Positions 5,463-16,314 of a stretch of DNA of 43,610 bases are shown piece after piece. The notes beneath the pieces were generated by a model. The model ran no database searches, was not told the DNA's origin, and worked only from the letters and a program-made list of their open reading frames with translations. Origin of the DNA: Alphaproteobacteria bacterium (GTDB lineage Bacteria; Pseudomonadota; Alphaproteobacteria; ATCC43930; CGMCC-115725). The translations under genes were made by a program, and so were the position numbers. The stretch is from positions 1 to 43,610 of the forward strand of contig JAGWNF010000022.1 in assembly GCA_028871455.1 (NCBI GenBank), read 5' to 3'. Within the stretch, counting starts at the first letter, position 1. The number at the start of each line of letters is the position of its first letter.

Positions 5463-8400
5463 TCACAAGTTCCGCTGCGCCGTCGCCGCCTGGCTCGGCG
5501 TCGGCCCGCCATCGAGACGCGTGAACTGCTCGTAGCTGCGATACTTCGCCGTGACGTCCGCCTGCGCCTGGCGCAGCAGCGCTTCCGCCTCGGCCGGATG
5601 CGTCATCGCCAGCCCGCGATAGCGCAGCTCGTTGTAGGCATAATCCTTCAGCGGCCGCGTCGGCCGCGGCGAGTCGAGGCGGAACGGATTCTCGCCCACC
5701 TGGCGCATCGCCGGATCGTACCGGAACAGCGGCCAATAGCCGCTCGCGGTCGCCAAGTCCTGCTGCTTCATGCCGTAGCGCAGGTCGAAGCCGTGCGCGA
5801 TGCAGTGGCAATAGGCGAGGATCAGCGACGGTCCTTCGTAGGCCTCTGCCTCGCGGAAGGCCTGCAACGTCTGCTGCGGGTTGGCGCCCATGGCAATCTG
5901 CGCCACATAGACGTTGCCGTAGGCGATCGCCTGCAGCGCCAGATCCTTGCGCGCGACGCGCTTGCCGGCGGCGGCGAATTTGGCGATTGCGCCGAGCGGC
6001 GTCGCCTTCGACGCCTGGCCGCCGGTGTTCGAATAGACTTCGGTGTCGAGCACCAGAACGTTGACGTTGCGGCCGCTCGCCAGCACATGGTCGAGGCCGC
6101 CGTAGCCGATGTCGTAGGCCCAGCCGTCGCCGCCGACGATCCAGATGCTGCGGCGGACGAGGTGATCGACGACCGACAGCAGATCGCGCGCGGTGTCGTT
6201 GCGTTCGGCCAGTTTCAGCAGCTTGGTCTTGAGTTCGGCGACGCGGATGCGCTGCGCGCGGATTTCCGACTCCTGGACCTGCGGCGCGGTCAGGACCGCG
6301 GCGACGAAACTCTCGCCCAGTTCCGGCACCAACGCACTGAGCCGTGCGGTGGCGAGCTCAACGTGCTTGTCCGCCGCCAGTCGGAAGCCGAGGCCGAATT
6401 CGGCGCCGTCCTCGAACAGCGAATTCGACCACGCCGGGCCGCGACCCTCGTGGTTCTTGCTCCATGGCGTGACCGGCAGATTGGCGCCATAGATCGACGA
6501 GCACCCAGTGGCATTGGCCACCATCATGCGGTCGCCGAAGAGCTGCGACAGCAGCTTGAGATAAGGCGTCTCGCCGCAGCCGCCACAGGCGCCGGAGAAC
6601 TCGAACAGCGGCTCAAGGAACTGCACGCCGCGCACGTTGGCGAAATCGACCCGGGCCCGGTCATTGACCGGCAGACTCTCGAAGAACGCCACGTTGGCGC
6701 GCTCGGTTTCGACCAGCGGCGCCTTCGGCGCGAGATTGATCGCCTTGATGTTGGGCTCGATCGGGCTGTGCACCGGACACGCCTCGACGCAGAGGCCGCA
6801 GCCGGTGCAATCCTCGATGTAGAACTGGAGGCTGAAACGCACGTCGGGATAGCCGCGCGCGTTGACCGCCGCCGACTTGAAGCTCCGCGGCGCGTCCTCG
6901 AGCCGCGATTCGTCGTAATATTTGGCGCGGATGACGGCGTGCGGACAGACGAAGCTGCATTGGCCGCACTGGACGCAGAGATCGGGCCGCCAGACCGGAA
7001 CCTCGTCGGCAATGTTGCGCTTTTCCCACGCCGCCGTGCCGGACGGGAACGTGCCATCGGCCGGCATCAAGCTCACCGGAATCCCGTCGCCCAGGCCCTC
7101 GAACATCTTCGCCGTCACTTGGCGCACGAATTCGGGCGCGTTCGCCGGCACCGGCGGCGGCCGGTCGAAGCTGCTGGTCACCCGCGCGGGCACCTTGAAC
7201 TCACGGAGGCGGGAGAGCGTATCGTCGACGGCCTTGAAGTTCTTCTGGACGACCTCCTCGCCCTTCCCGCCATAGGTCTTGCGGATCGCGTTCTTGATCT
7301 GGGTGATCGCCTGGTCGTGCGGCAGAACGCCCGAGATCGCGAAGAAGCAAGTCTGCAACACGGTATTGGTACGGTTCTTGAGGCCGACCTCCTGCGCCAC
7401 CTTGGTCGCGTCGATCACGAAGACCTTGAGCTTCTTAGCGATGATCTGCTGCTGCACCGAGCGCGGCAGGTGGTCCCAGACCTCTTCCGGCCCGTACGGG
7501 CTGTTGAGCAGAAAGGTGGCGCCGGGAGCCGCCAGCCGCAGGACGTCGATGCGGGTCAGAAAATGAAACTGGTGGCAGCCGACGAAATTCGCCGACGCGA
7601 TGAGATAGGGCGAGCGGATCGGCCGCGGTCCGAAGCGCAGATGCGAGACCGTCTGGGCGCCGGATTTGTGCGAGTCGTAGACAAAATATGCTTGGGCGTA
7701 GAGCCCGGCGTCTTCGGCGATGATCTTGGCGCTGTTCTTGTTGGCGCCGACGGTGCCGTCCGCGCCGAGGCCGTAGAACACCGCCCGCACCACGTCGTCG
7801 GCTTCAGTCGAATAGGCCAGATCGACGTCGAGGCTGGTGTGCGCCACGTCGTCGTTGATGCCGACGGTGAAGTCGCTCTTCGGCTCGGGCTTCTTCAGCT
7901 CGTCGAAGACCGCCTTGGCCATCGCCGGATTGAAATCCTTCGACGACAGGCCGAAACGGCCGCCGATCATCTTCGGCAGCCGCGCACGCCGGCCCTGCGC
8001 CACCGCCTGAGCGAGCGCCTGCACCACGTCGAGGTAAACCGGCTCGCCGCCGCCGCCGGGCTCCTTCGTCCGTTCCAGAACCGCGACAGCGCGGCACGAC
8101 GCGGGCAGCGTCGCAAGGAAATGCGCCGCCGAGAACGGCCGGAACAGGCGCACCTGAAGCACACCCACCTTCTCGCCGGCGCGCCGCAGCGCAGCCGCGG
8201 TCTCGCGCGCGACTTCGGCGCCTGACCCCATCACGACGACGACGCGTTCAGCGTCGTCGGGCCCCTCGTAGTCGAACAGGCGGTAGCGCCGCCCCGTCAG
8301 TTTCGCGAACTGGTCCATCGCCACCTGCACGATGTCCGGCGTCGCGGCGTAATAGGGGTTCACCGCTTCGCGGCCCTGGAAAAAAGTGTCCGGATTCTGC

Positions 8401-9056
8401 GCCGTGCCGCGGATGAACGGATGCTCCGGATTGAGCGCGCGCGCCCGGTGGGTGCGCACCAGCTCGTCGTCGATCATCGCGCGGATCTTGGCGTCGTCTA
8501 CCAGCGTCAGGGTGCTGACCTCGTGCGAGGTGCGGAAACCGTCGAAAAAATGCACAAAGGGCACGCGCGACCGAAGCGTCGCGGCCTGGGCGATCAGCGC
8601 CGAATCGTGCGCCTCCTGGACGGAGCCCGAGGCCAGGATGGCGAAGCCGGTGGTGCGCGTGGCCATGACGTCGGAGTGCTCGCCGAAGATCGACAGCGCC
8701 TGCGTCGCGACCGAACGCGCCGCGACGTGGAACACCGTCGACGTCAGCTCGCCGGCGATCTTGAACATGTTGGGGATCATCAGCAGCAGGCCCTGCGACG
8801 CCGTGAAGGTCGTCGTCATGGCGCCCGCCTGTAGCGCGCCATGCACTGCGCCGGCGGCACCGCCCTCGCTCTGCATCTCCTGCACCACGGGGATGTTGCC
8901 CCAGATGTTCTTGATGCCGGCGGCGCCCCACTCGTCGGCGAGTTCCGCCATGGTCGAGGACGGCGTGATCGGGAAAATCGCGCAGACCTCGTTCACCCGA
9001 TAGGCGACATGGGCAACGGCCGTGTTGCCGTCCATGGTTGCGACTTGCTTGGCCAT
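5463..9056 (-). CDS. nifJ: Pyruvate:ferredoxin (flavodoxin) oxidoreductase
   Basis: This single-chain PFOR of 1197 residues has the usual length for the family. In order it has the pyruvate-binding domains (N-terminal VATMDGNTAVAHVAYRVNE), the gamma-like domain (VFYGLGADGTVGANKNSAK at about 430), two [4Fe-4S] clusters (CVQCGQCSFVCPHAV at about 694 and CTGCGLCVEACPV at about 750), and the thiamine-diphosphate domain (ACGGCGETPYLKL at about 822; GGDGWAYDIGYGG at about 975, then YSNTGGQASKATP). It converts pyruvate and CoA to acetyl-CoA, CO2 and reduced ferredoxin or flavodoxin, and may run in reverse. ATG at 9056 is 1 nt from the stop of the GltD-like gene; a GTG at 9065 would overlap it. The enzyme family is oxygen-sensitive, consistent with the FNR box upstream of the cluster. 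Confidence 0.96.
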   Translation of the reverse strand: MAKQVATMDGNTAVAHVAYRVNEVCAIFPITPSSTMAELADEWGAAGIKNIWGNIPVVQEMQSEGGAAGAVHGALQAGAMTTTFTASQGLLLMIPNMFKIAGELTSTVFHVAARSVATQALSIFGEHSDVMATRTTGFAILASGSVQEAHDSALIAQAATLRSRVPFVHFFDGFRTSHEVSTLTLVDDAKIRAMIDDELVRTHRARALNPEHPFIRGTAQNPDTFFQGREAVNPYYAATPDIVQVAMDQFAKLTGRRYRLFDYEGPDDAERVVVVMGSGAEVARETAAALRRAGEKVGVLQVRLFRPFSAAHFLATLPASCRAVAVLERTKEPGGGGEPVYLDVVQALAQAVAQGRRARLPKMIGGRFGLSSKDFNPAMAKAVFDELKKPEPKSDFTVGINDDVAHTSLDVDLAYSTEADDVVRAVFYGLGADGTVGANKNSAKIIAEDAGLYAQAYFVYDSHKSGAQTVSHLRFGPRPIRSPYLIASANFVGCHQFHFLTRIDVLRLAAPGATFLLNSPYGPEEVWDHLPRSVQQQIIAKKLKVFVIDATKVAQEVGLKNRTNTVLQTCFFAISGVLPHDQAITQIKNAIRKTYGGKGEEVVQKNFKAVDDTLSRLREFKVPARVTSSFDRPPPVPANAPEFVRQVTAKMFEGLGDGIPVSLMPADGTFPSGTAAWEKRNIADEVPVWRPDLCVQCGQCSFVCPHAVIRAKYYDESRLEDAPRSFKSAAVNARGYPDVRFSLQFYIEDCTGCGLCVEACPVHSPIEPNIKAINLAPKAPLVETERANVAFFESLPVNDRARVDFANVRGVQFLEPLFEFSGACGGCGETPYLKLLSQLFGDRMMVANATGCSSIYGANLPVTPWSKNHEGRGPAWSNSLFEDGAEFGLGFRLAADKHVELATARLSALVPELGESFVAAVLTAPQVQESEIRAQRIRVAELKTKLLKLAERNDTARDLLSVVDHLVRRSIWIVGGDGWAYDIGYGGLDHVLASGRNVNVLVLDTEVYSNTGGQASKATPLGAIAKFAAAGKRVARKDLALQAIAYGNVYVAQIAMGANPQQTLQAFREAEAYEGPSLILAYCHCIAHGFDLRYGMKQQDLATASGYWPLFRYDPAMRQVGENPFRLDSPRPTRPLKDYAYNELRYRGLAMTHPAEAEALLRQAQADVTAKYRSYEQFTRLDGGPTPSQAATAQRNL

Positions 9057-9057
9057 C

Positions 9058-10698
9058 TCAGTCACTCACGCCGGCTTCGGGAATCATTTCGATCGCGTGA
9101 CACGGGCACTGTTCGAAGCAGACGGCGCAGCCGGTGCATTTCGCGTAGTCGTAGCGATAGCGCCGGCCAGGTCCGAGCTTGACGATCGCGCCTTCGGGAC
9201 AGGCGGCGTAGCAATTGTCGCACTCGAAGCAGTTGCCGCAGGACAGGCACCGCTGCGCTTCGTAGTGCGCCTCGTTTTCCGTCAGGCCCGCGACCACCTC
9301 GCCGAAGCCGCGGGCGCGCTCGGCCAGCGCCAGCGTCTTCTGCGGCCGCGGCTCGGCGTCGCTGTAGACCGGCAGCTGCAGTGCGTCGAAGCCGACCAGC
9401 GGATGCTTCGGCGCCGGCTCGTAGCGCGTGGCGCGCAGCCAGGCGTCGATATGCCGCGCCGCGCGCTTGCCGTGGCCGACCGAGATCGTCACCGACTGCT
9501 CGCCCGGCACCATGTCGCCGCCGGCAAAGATGCCCGGATGGCCGGTCATCATGTCGCGGCCGACCCGGACCGCGCCGTCGGCGGCGAATTCGATGCCGGG
9601 TATCTGACGCAAGAAGCGACTGTCGGTCTCCTGGCCGAGCGCCAGGACGATCGCGTCGGTGGTGAGCTTCTCGAGCCGGCCGGTCGGATGCGGTCGGCCG
9701 TCGGCGTCGAGCTCCATCGCTTCGACCGTCAGCTCCGGTCCGACGATCTCCTTGATGGTCGAGAGCCACTTGATCTTGACGCCCTCTTCCATGGCCTCGT
9801 CGGCCTCGAAGGCGTGCGCGGGCATGTGCGCCCGGTCGCGCCGATAGACGATCAGCGCCTCGTCGGCGCCGAGCCGCTTGGCGGTGCGGGCCGCATCCAT
9901 CGCGGTGTTGCCGCCGCCATAGACCACGACGCGGCGGCCGAGCCGCGGCGCCTCGCCGGTGGTGACGTTATGGAGCAGCGACACGGCGTCGAGAACGCGC
10001 ACGGCGTCGCGTGCCGGAATGTCGACGTGTTTGCCGATGCTGGCGCCGATGGCGATGAACACCGCGTCGAAACGCCCGGCGGCCTGCTCGTCAAGAACGT
10101 CGGTCACCTTATGATTGGTGACAATCTTCACGCCCATGGCTTCGATCCGGCTGATTTCGCGCATGAGCTCGGCGCGCGGCAGGCGATAGGACGGGATGCC
10201 GAAATGCATCATCCCGCCCGGCAACGGTCCGGCATCGCGGATTTCGACCGTATGGCCGAGCCGGGTGAGGTGATAAGCCGCCGACAGGCCGCTCGGTCCC
10301 GCGCCGATGATCAGCACGCGCTTGCCGCTGGGCGGCACATCGACCTTGAACGCCCAGCTCTCTTGCGCGGCGCGGTCGCCAAGAAAGCGCTCGACCGCGT
10401 GAATGCTCACCGGCGCGTCGAGCTGGCCGCGATTGCACGAATTCTCGCAGGGGTGGTAGCAGACGCGACCGTGCACCGCCGGCATCGGATTGTCGCGCAC
10501 CAGGACGTCCCAGGCCTGGCGGTATTTGCCGGCCTGCGCCAGATCGAGCCACGCCTGGATGTTCTCGCCCGCCGGACAGGCGTGATTGCAGGGCGGCAGC
10601 AGGTCGACATAGATCGGCCGTCGCACGCGGACCGGCCCGGTGCCCTTCTCCCGGGTCAGGTCGACGACCGGCGTCATATCGCTCGGCTTGGCATCCAC
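9058..10698 (-). CDS. GltD-like iron-sulfur flavoprotein, probable ferredoxin:NAD(P)H oxidoreductase
   Basis: This is a 546-residue homologue of the glutamate synthase small subunit with an added C-terminal ferredoxin module. The N-terminal cysteine domain (CNHACPAGENIQAW at about 39; CYHPCENSCNRGQLD) is followed by the FAD-binding fold (VLIIGAGPSGLSAAY at about 126), the NAD(P)-binding fold (VVVYGGGNTAMDAA at about 258) and a C-terminal 2x[4Fe-4S] segment (CLSCGNCFECDNC at about 483; CTGCAVCFEQCP at about 519). The large glutamate synthase subunit is absent, so amino-acid synthesis is unlikely. Directly ahead of nifJ, it is well placed to move electrons between ferredoxin and NAD(P)H. The GTG at 10698 was chosen for its AAGGAG upstream; an ATG at 10677 is the alternative. 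Confidence 0.88.
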   Translation of the reverse strand: MDAKPSDMTPVVDLTREKGTGPVRVRRPIYVDLLPPCNHACPAGENIQAWLDLAQAGKYRQAWDVLVRDNPMPAVHGRVCYHPCENSCNRGQLDAPVSIHAVERFLGDRAAQESWAFKVDVPPSGKRVLIIGAGPSGLSAAYHLTRLGHTVEIRDAGPLPGGMMHFGIPSYRLPRAELMREISRIEAMGVKIVTNHKVTDVLDEQAAGRFDAVFIAIGASIGKHVDIPARDAVRVLDAVSLLHNVTTGEAPRLGRRVVVYGGGNTAMDAARTAKRLGADEALIVYRRDRAHMPAHAFEADEAMEEGVKIKWLSTIKEIVGPELTVEAMELDADGRPHPTGRLEKLTTDAIVLALGQETDSRFLRQIPGIEFAADGAVRVGRDMMTGHPGIFAGGDMVPGEQSVTISVGHGKRAARHIDAWLRATRYEPAPKHPLVGFDALQLPVYSDAEPRPQKTLALAERARGFGEVVAGLTENEAHYEAQRCLSCGNCFECDNCYAACPEGAIVKLGPGRRYRYDYAKCTGCAVCFEQCPCHAIEMIPEAGVSD

Positions 10699-10750
10699 GG
10701 TCCGCTCACTCCTTGGTCGGGCGACGCGACGCGCCAGCCCAGTTCCCGTA

Positions 10751-10766
10751 ACGGCTCGACAGCCGT
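10751..10766. repeat. Inverted repeat in the acp to gltD-like gap
   Basis: ACGGCT-CGAC-AGCCGT is a perfect 6-bp stem with a 4-nt loop, inside the 140-nt gap that is the longest within the cluster. There is no T-run, so it is probably not an intrinsic terminator. RNA processing or differential stability is possible, or it may be chance. Confidence 0.3.
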
Positions 10767-10838
10767 CGCGTTGCGGCACGACAAATCTTGGAGCGACCGC
10801 AGGTGTTGCAGCGACAAACGAAAGCCGGTGGTGAAGAT

Positions 10839-11090
10839 TCACTTGGCACCGACATGCTCCGCGACGTAGGCGATGGCCCCATCGAGGGTCGCCAGCTTGG
10901 GGTAGTCCGCCTCGGGTATATCGATCTTGAGCGCGTCGTGGATTCCAATGACGTAATTCAGGAAATCCATCGAATCGACGTCGAGCTGGTCACGCAGGCT
11001 CTTGTTCGGCTTGAGCGAAGCCTCGTCCATCTCGGGCGCGACGGCTTTCAACGCCTCTAATACTGCCGCTTTGATTTCGTCCTTGGTCAT
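10839..11090 (-). CDS. Acyl carrier protein
   Basis: This is an 83-residue acidic carrier protein. The phosphopantetheine attachment site is DQLDVDSMDFLNY with Ser40 in the DSM motif, in the normal place for ACPs. It starts MTKDEIKAAVLEALKAVAPE and has the expected helical lengths. The ATG overlaps the stop of the E2 gene (ATGA), so it is translationally coupled to the dehydrogenase core and not to fatty-acid genes. A stand-alone ACP inside a 2-oxo-acid dehydrogenase/PFOR operon is unusual. It could accept an acyl group from E2 or from the neighbouring ligase, or serve lipoyl assembly; none of these is shown by sequence. It is unlikely to be the housekeeping AcpP. Confidence 0.92.
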   Translation of the reverse strand: MTKDEIKAAVLEALKAVAPEMDEASLKPNKSLRDQLDVDSMDFLNYVIGIHDALKIDIPEADYPKLATLDGAIAYVAEHVGAK

Positions 11091-12298
11091 AGCTTCCCTG
11101 GCTCCTGCAAAAGGCCGCCCAGCGCCGCGAGAAACCGGCCGCCGCGGTGGCCGTCGCTCACCCGGTGGTCGCCCGAGAGCGACGCGGTGATTACCCGCCG
11201 CGGCTCGATTGCATCGCCCACGACCCACGGACGGCTCGCGATGGCGCCGAAGCCGACGATCGCCACCTGGGGCGGGTAGATGATCGGGAAAATACCTTCG
11301 ACTCCCTGTTCGCCGAGGCTGGTCACGGTGATTGTGCCGTCGGAAAGCTCGGAGCTGCGCAGGCTGCCGGCCCGCGCCCGACGCACAAGGTCGCGAAAGG
11401 CCGCCATCAGATCACTCAAGTTCCGCTTGTCGACGTCGTGAATGGCCGGTGCGATGAGACCGCCTTGCCGGATCGAGATCGCGACGCCCAGATGGATCGC
11501 AGCGCTGGCCTTGAATTGGTTATTCACGAACTGGCCGTTGAGCTCGGGGAACTCGCGGAGCGTCAGCGCCACTGCTTTGAGCAACAGGACGCCGTAGAGC
11601 ATGCGCTCCGCCATGGGGCGTTTCAGATTCGCGGCCTCGAGCCAGCGCAACGCCGGCTCGAGGTCGACAGTGTGGGAAAGATAGTAGTGGGGGATTTCAC
11701 GCTTCGAGCGTGCCATCGCCGCCCCGATCACGCTGCGCATGACGGGCACCGCGCTAGGAGCCGGAGCAGAAGCAGGACTAGGAGCGGGAGCCGAAACCGC
11801 GGCCGGCGGCGGCGCGGCGCGCGCAACGGCTTCGACATCCGCGACCGATACCGCGCCGCCAGGGCCACTGCCGACAAGCGCGTCGGGGTCGATGCCGAGC
11901 TCTTTGGCGCGGCGGCGCGCCAATGGCGAGATGCGATGCGTATGCGACGGCTGCGGCGCAGCACGAAGCGGTGCCGCCGCGGTCGCAACCCGCGGTGCTA
12001 ACGGTGGAACCGGCGGCGGCGTGGGCGCCTGGGGCGTGGCCGGCGCAGATGGCGCGCGTTCGCCGACATCGCGGATGATGGCGATCGGCGCGCCGACGGG
12101 CAGACGTTCGCCCGGCTTGGCGATCAGCCGCTCGAGCGTTCCATCTTCGAAGACCTCGACTTCGACGGCGCCCTTGTCGGTCTCCACCACGGCGATGATG
12201 TCGCCGCGGGTAAGGTGGTCGCCCGGCTGCTTCAGCCACTCAACCAGCGTGCCGTGGTCCATGTCGGCGCCAAGCGCCGGCATCTTGAACTCGCTCAT
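11087..12298 (-). CDS. pdhC: Dihydrolipoyl acyltransferase (E2) of a pyruvate-dehydrogenase-like complex
   Basis: This is a 403-residue E2. It has one lipoyl domain (VVETDKGAVEVEVFEDG, lipoyl Lys at about 43), an Ala/Pro linker, a peripheral-subunit-binding domain (RISPLARRRAKELGIDPDAL at about 118-150), a second Ala/Pro linker, and the catalytic domain ending in SLSGDHRVSDG, with the active-site His and Asp at about 380-385. It transfers the acyl group from E1-bound thiamine diphosphate to CoA. The subunit-binding domain means an E3 is expected, but no dihydrolipoamide dehydrogenase is encoded nearby, so E3 must be shared. It lies between the acetate-CoA ligase and the ACP, overlapping the latter by 4 nt. 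Confidence 0.92.
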   Translation of the reverse strand: MSEFKMPALGADMDHGTLVEWLKQPGDHLTRGDIIAVVETDKGAVEVEVFEDGTLERLIAKPGERLPVGAPIAIIRDVGERAPSAPATPQAPTPPPVPPLAPRVATAAAPLRAAPQPSHTHRISPLARRRAKELGIDPDALVGSGPGGAVSVADVEAVARAAPPPAAVSAPAPSPASAPAPSAVPVMRSVIGAAMARSKREIPHYYLSHTVDLEPALRWLEAANLKRPMAERMLYGVLLLKAVALTLREFPELNGQFVNNQFKASAAIHLGVAISIRQGGLIAPAIHDVDKRNLSDLMAAFRDLVRRARAGSLRSSELSDGTITVTSLGEQGVEGIFPIIYPPQVAIVGFGAIASRPWVVGDAIEPRRVITASLSGDHRVSDGHRGGRFLAALGGLLQEPGKL

Positions 12299-12353
12299 TA
12301 CGCACCGCCGTGATGGCGTTCGGGCCTCGCGGGCGCGTCTCCGGAGGGCCGCG

Positions 12354-14156
<1,803 letters not shown>

Positions 14157-14200
14157 ATCCCCTCTGCGCTCCGCTTCGATCGAACGTCATTCCCTGTCCC

Positions 14201-15199
14201 TTATTCGGCGGCTTTCTGTGCCGGCTTGCAGAGCGTACGCGCCGCATCGACGATGTCAGCGACGCGGGGGATGCTGGCCGCCTCGAGCGCGCCGTTATAG
14301 GGCGTCGGAATGTCGAGACCGGCCAGGCGCTGCGGCGGCGCGTCGAAGGAGAAGAAGCAGCGTTCCGTCAGGCTCGCCAGCATTTCCGCGCCGGCGCCGG
14401 CGAAGCGGCAGTCCTCTTCGACAACCAGCAAACGGTGCGTCTTGTTGATCGAGGTCGCACAGGTGTCCCAGTCGATCGGCTTCAGGCTACGCAGATCGAT
14501 CACCTCGGCGTCGATGCCCTCCTTAGCGAGCTCAGCGGCGGCTTCCTGCGCAAGCAGCGCCATGCGCGAATAGCTGACGATGGTGAGGTCCTTGCCGGGA
14601 CGGCGCACCGCGGCCCGATGCATCGGCGGCGGCTCGGCGACGATGTCGACCATGCCCTTGACGAAGTAGAGCAGCTCGTGCTCGAGCACGACAATTGGCT
14701 CGTCGCTGGCGATCGCCTGGCGCAGCTGCCAATAGGCGTCCTGCGGCGTCGACGGCACCGCAATGCGCAGGCCAGGCACGTTCATGAACATCTGTTCAAG
14801 CCGCTGGGCGTGCTGCGCCGCGAGCTGATGGGCGGCGCCGCCGGGCACGCGCACGACCAGCCCCACCGGAAACTGACCGCCCGACATCAGCGAAATCTTG
14901 GCCGCGCCGTTGACGATCGAATCGAGAGCCAGCATGGCAAAGTTGATGGTCATGATTTCGACGATCGGACGCATGCCGACCAGAGCTGCGCCCACGCCCA
15001 CTCCGGTGAAGCCGCCCTCCGAGATCGGCGTATCGCGCACGCGCCATTCGCCGTACTTGGCGTAAAGCCCGTCCGTCACGCGGTAGCTGCCGCCGTACAG
15101 GCCGACATCCTCGCCGAGGACGAAGACCGAGTCGTCCTCCTCCATCTCGATGTCCATGGCCCGATTGAGAGCCTGCCAATAGAGCATTTCCTGTGCCAT
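14201..15199 (-). CDS. pdhB: Pyruvate-dehydrogenase-like E1 beta subunit
   Basis: This is a 332-residue E1 beta. It begins MAQEMLYWQALNRAMDIEME and shows VLGEDVGLYGG, DTPISEGGFTGVGVGAALVG and the C-terminal transketolase domain with VIDLRSLKPIDWDT and HRLLVVEEDCRFAG. It forms the alpha2-beta2 decarboxylase with the upstream gene. The beta subunit lacks a fused lipoyl domain, unlike many alphaproteobacterial housekeeping PdhB proteins, consistent with a paralogous complex. The start at 15199 has GGAGG at 6-nt spacing, 11 nt after the alpha subunit stop. The substrate could be pyruvate, acetoin or a branched 2-oxo acid; the pyruvate transporter and NifJ in the same cluster favour pyruvate. Confidence 0.92.
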   Translation of the reverse strand: MAQEMLYWQALNRAMDIEMEEDDSVFVLGEDVGLYGGSYRVTDGLYAKYGEWRVRDTPISEGGFTGVGVGAALVGMRPIVEIMTINFAMLALDSIVNGAAKISLMSGGQFPVGLVVRVPGGAAHQLAAQHAQRLEQMFMNVPGLRIAVPSTPQDAYWQLRQAIASDEPIVVLEHELLYFVKGMVDIVAEPPPMHRAAVRRPGKDLTIVSYSRMALLAQEAAAELAKEGIDAEVIDLRSLKPIDWDTCATSINKTHRLLVVEEDCRFAGAGAEMLASLTERCFFSFDAPPQRLAGLDIPTPYNGALEAASIPRVADIVDAARTLCKPAQKAAE

Positions 15200-15210
15200 G
15201 GCGTGCCTCC

Positions 15211-16263
15211 TCAGATCAGGACTTCCTGGTGCCGGTTGCAGTTCAAGGCCCGCCACGCCGCATCCATCGTCGGTGGCGGGCTTGCCGCCGCGAATTGAAC
15301 GGCGTCGTCGACGATCTTCTGCACGTCATTCTTCAACGCCTCGACTTCGGCTTCGTGGACATGGCCGGCATCGACCATGTGCTGCGCCAGACGCGAAATG
15401 CCGTCGGGACCGGCCGCGGCCAGCTCTTCGGGACTCGGATAGCGGAATTCGAGATTGCGGATCGCCGCCGAGAGCGGATCGTGCGCCTGATAGGCTTTCA
15501 ACTCGACCGCCGGCCGATAGCTGTCGGGATCCGCCATGGAATGACCGCGATAGCGGTACGTCTCGCACTCGATGAATTGCGGACCGCCGCCGCGGCGGAT
15601 GCGCGCCAGCGCATGGCGGGTCGCGTCATAGACCTTGAGCACGTCCATGCCATCGATCTTTTCCGCCGGGATATTGTAGGCCGCGACGCGCTTGTAGAGT
15701 TCCGGCACTGCAGAGTGCCGGTGCACCTCGGTGCCGATGGCGTAATGATTGTTCTCGCAGACGAACAGGATCGGCAGGTGCCACAGCCCCGCCATGTTGA
15801 GCGCCTCGTGGAAGGCGCCCTGGTTGACGGCACCATCGCCGAAAAAACAGATCACGGCCTCCGGCAAGGCGCGCATCGCAATCGAGTAGGCGATGCCGAC
15901 GCCGATCGGGCAGCTTTCGCCCACGATCGCATAGCCGCCCATGAAGCGCCGCTCGCGATCGAACATGTGCATCGAGCCGCCCATGCCGCCGCTCATGCCG
16001 TCAGCGCGGCCGAACAACTCGGCCATCACTTTGCCCGGGGGTACGCCGCGCACCAGCGCGTGAGCGTGCTCGCGATAAGTGCTGACGATGTAATCGGCGG
16101 GGCTGGCCGCATTGAGGACGCCGGCCGCGACGGCTTCCTCACCGGGGTACAGGTGCAGGAACCCGGCGATATTGCGCTTGGTGTATTCCTCGGCCGCCCG
16201 TTCCTCGAACACCCGCGCGAGCAACATGTCGCGGAGGAGGCGGTGCATTGTCTCTCGTTCCAT
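15211..16263 (-). CDS. pdhA: Pyruvate-dehydrogenase-like E1 alpha subunit
   Basis: This is a 350-residue E1 alpha. It starts MERETMHRLLRDMLLARVFE and has the thiamine-diphosphate motif from FFGDGAVNQGAFHEALNMA (about 138-156) to CENNHYAIGT (about 165), and the regulatory-loop region YRYRGHSMADPDSYR (about 240-254). It carries out the thiamine-dependent decarboxylation step of the complex. The ATG at 16263 is set by a near-perfect AGGAGG at 5-nt spacing; an in-frame GTG 21 nt upstream would include that site in the coding sequence. It follows ybdD by 51 nt. Confidence 0.93.
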   Translation of the reverse strand: MERETMHRLLRDMLLARVFEERAAEEYTKRNIAGFLHLYPGEEAVAAGVLNAASPADYIVSTYREHAHALVRGVPPGKVMAELFGRADGMSGGMGGSMHMFDRERRFMGGYAIVGESCPIGVGIAYSIAMRALPEAVICFFGDGAVNQGAFHEALNMAGLWHLPILFVCENNHYAIGTEVHRHSAVPELYKRVAAYNIPAEKIDGMDVLKVYDATRHALARIRRGGGPQFIECETYRYRGHSMADPDSYRPAVELKAYQAHDPLSAAIRNLEFRYPSPEELAAAGPDGISRLAQHMVDAGHVHEAEVEALKNDVQKIVDDAVQFAAASPPPTMDAAWRALNCNRHQEVLI

Positions 16264-16314
16264 CTCGACCTCCTTGTTCGGCACGCGCGGCGTGGCCTGC
16301 CGTTTATCGCTCCG

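Noticed and set aside
5598-8225. Long plus-strand open frame opposite nifJ
   Set aside because: It is the mirror of a clear PFOR gene. High GC removes stop codons on the opposite strand, and the translation is Arg/His/Asp-rich with no domain.
9058-10698. Glutamate synthase small subunit
   Set aside because: There is no gltB nearby, and the extra C-terminal 2x[4Fe-4S] domain plus the position next to nifJ fit a ferredoxin-linked oxidoreductase better.
9022-10869. Long plus-strand open frame opposite the GltD-like gene
   Set aside because: It is a shadow of a gene with clear FAD, NAD(P) and iron-sulfur motifs.
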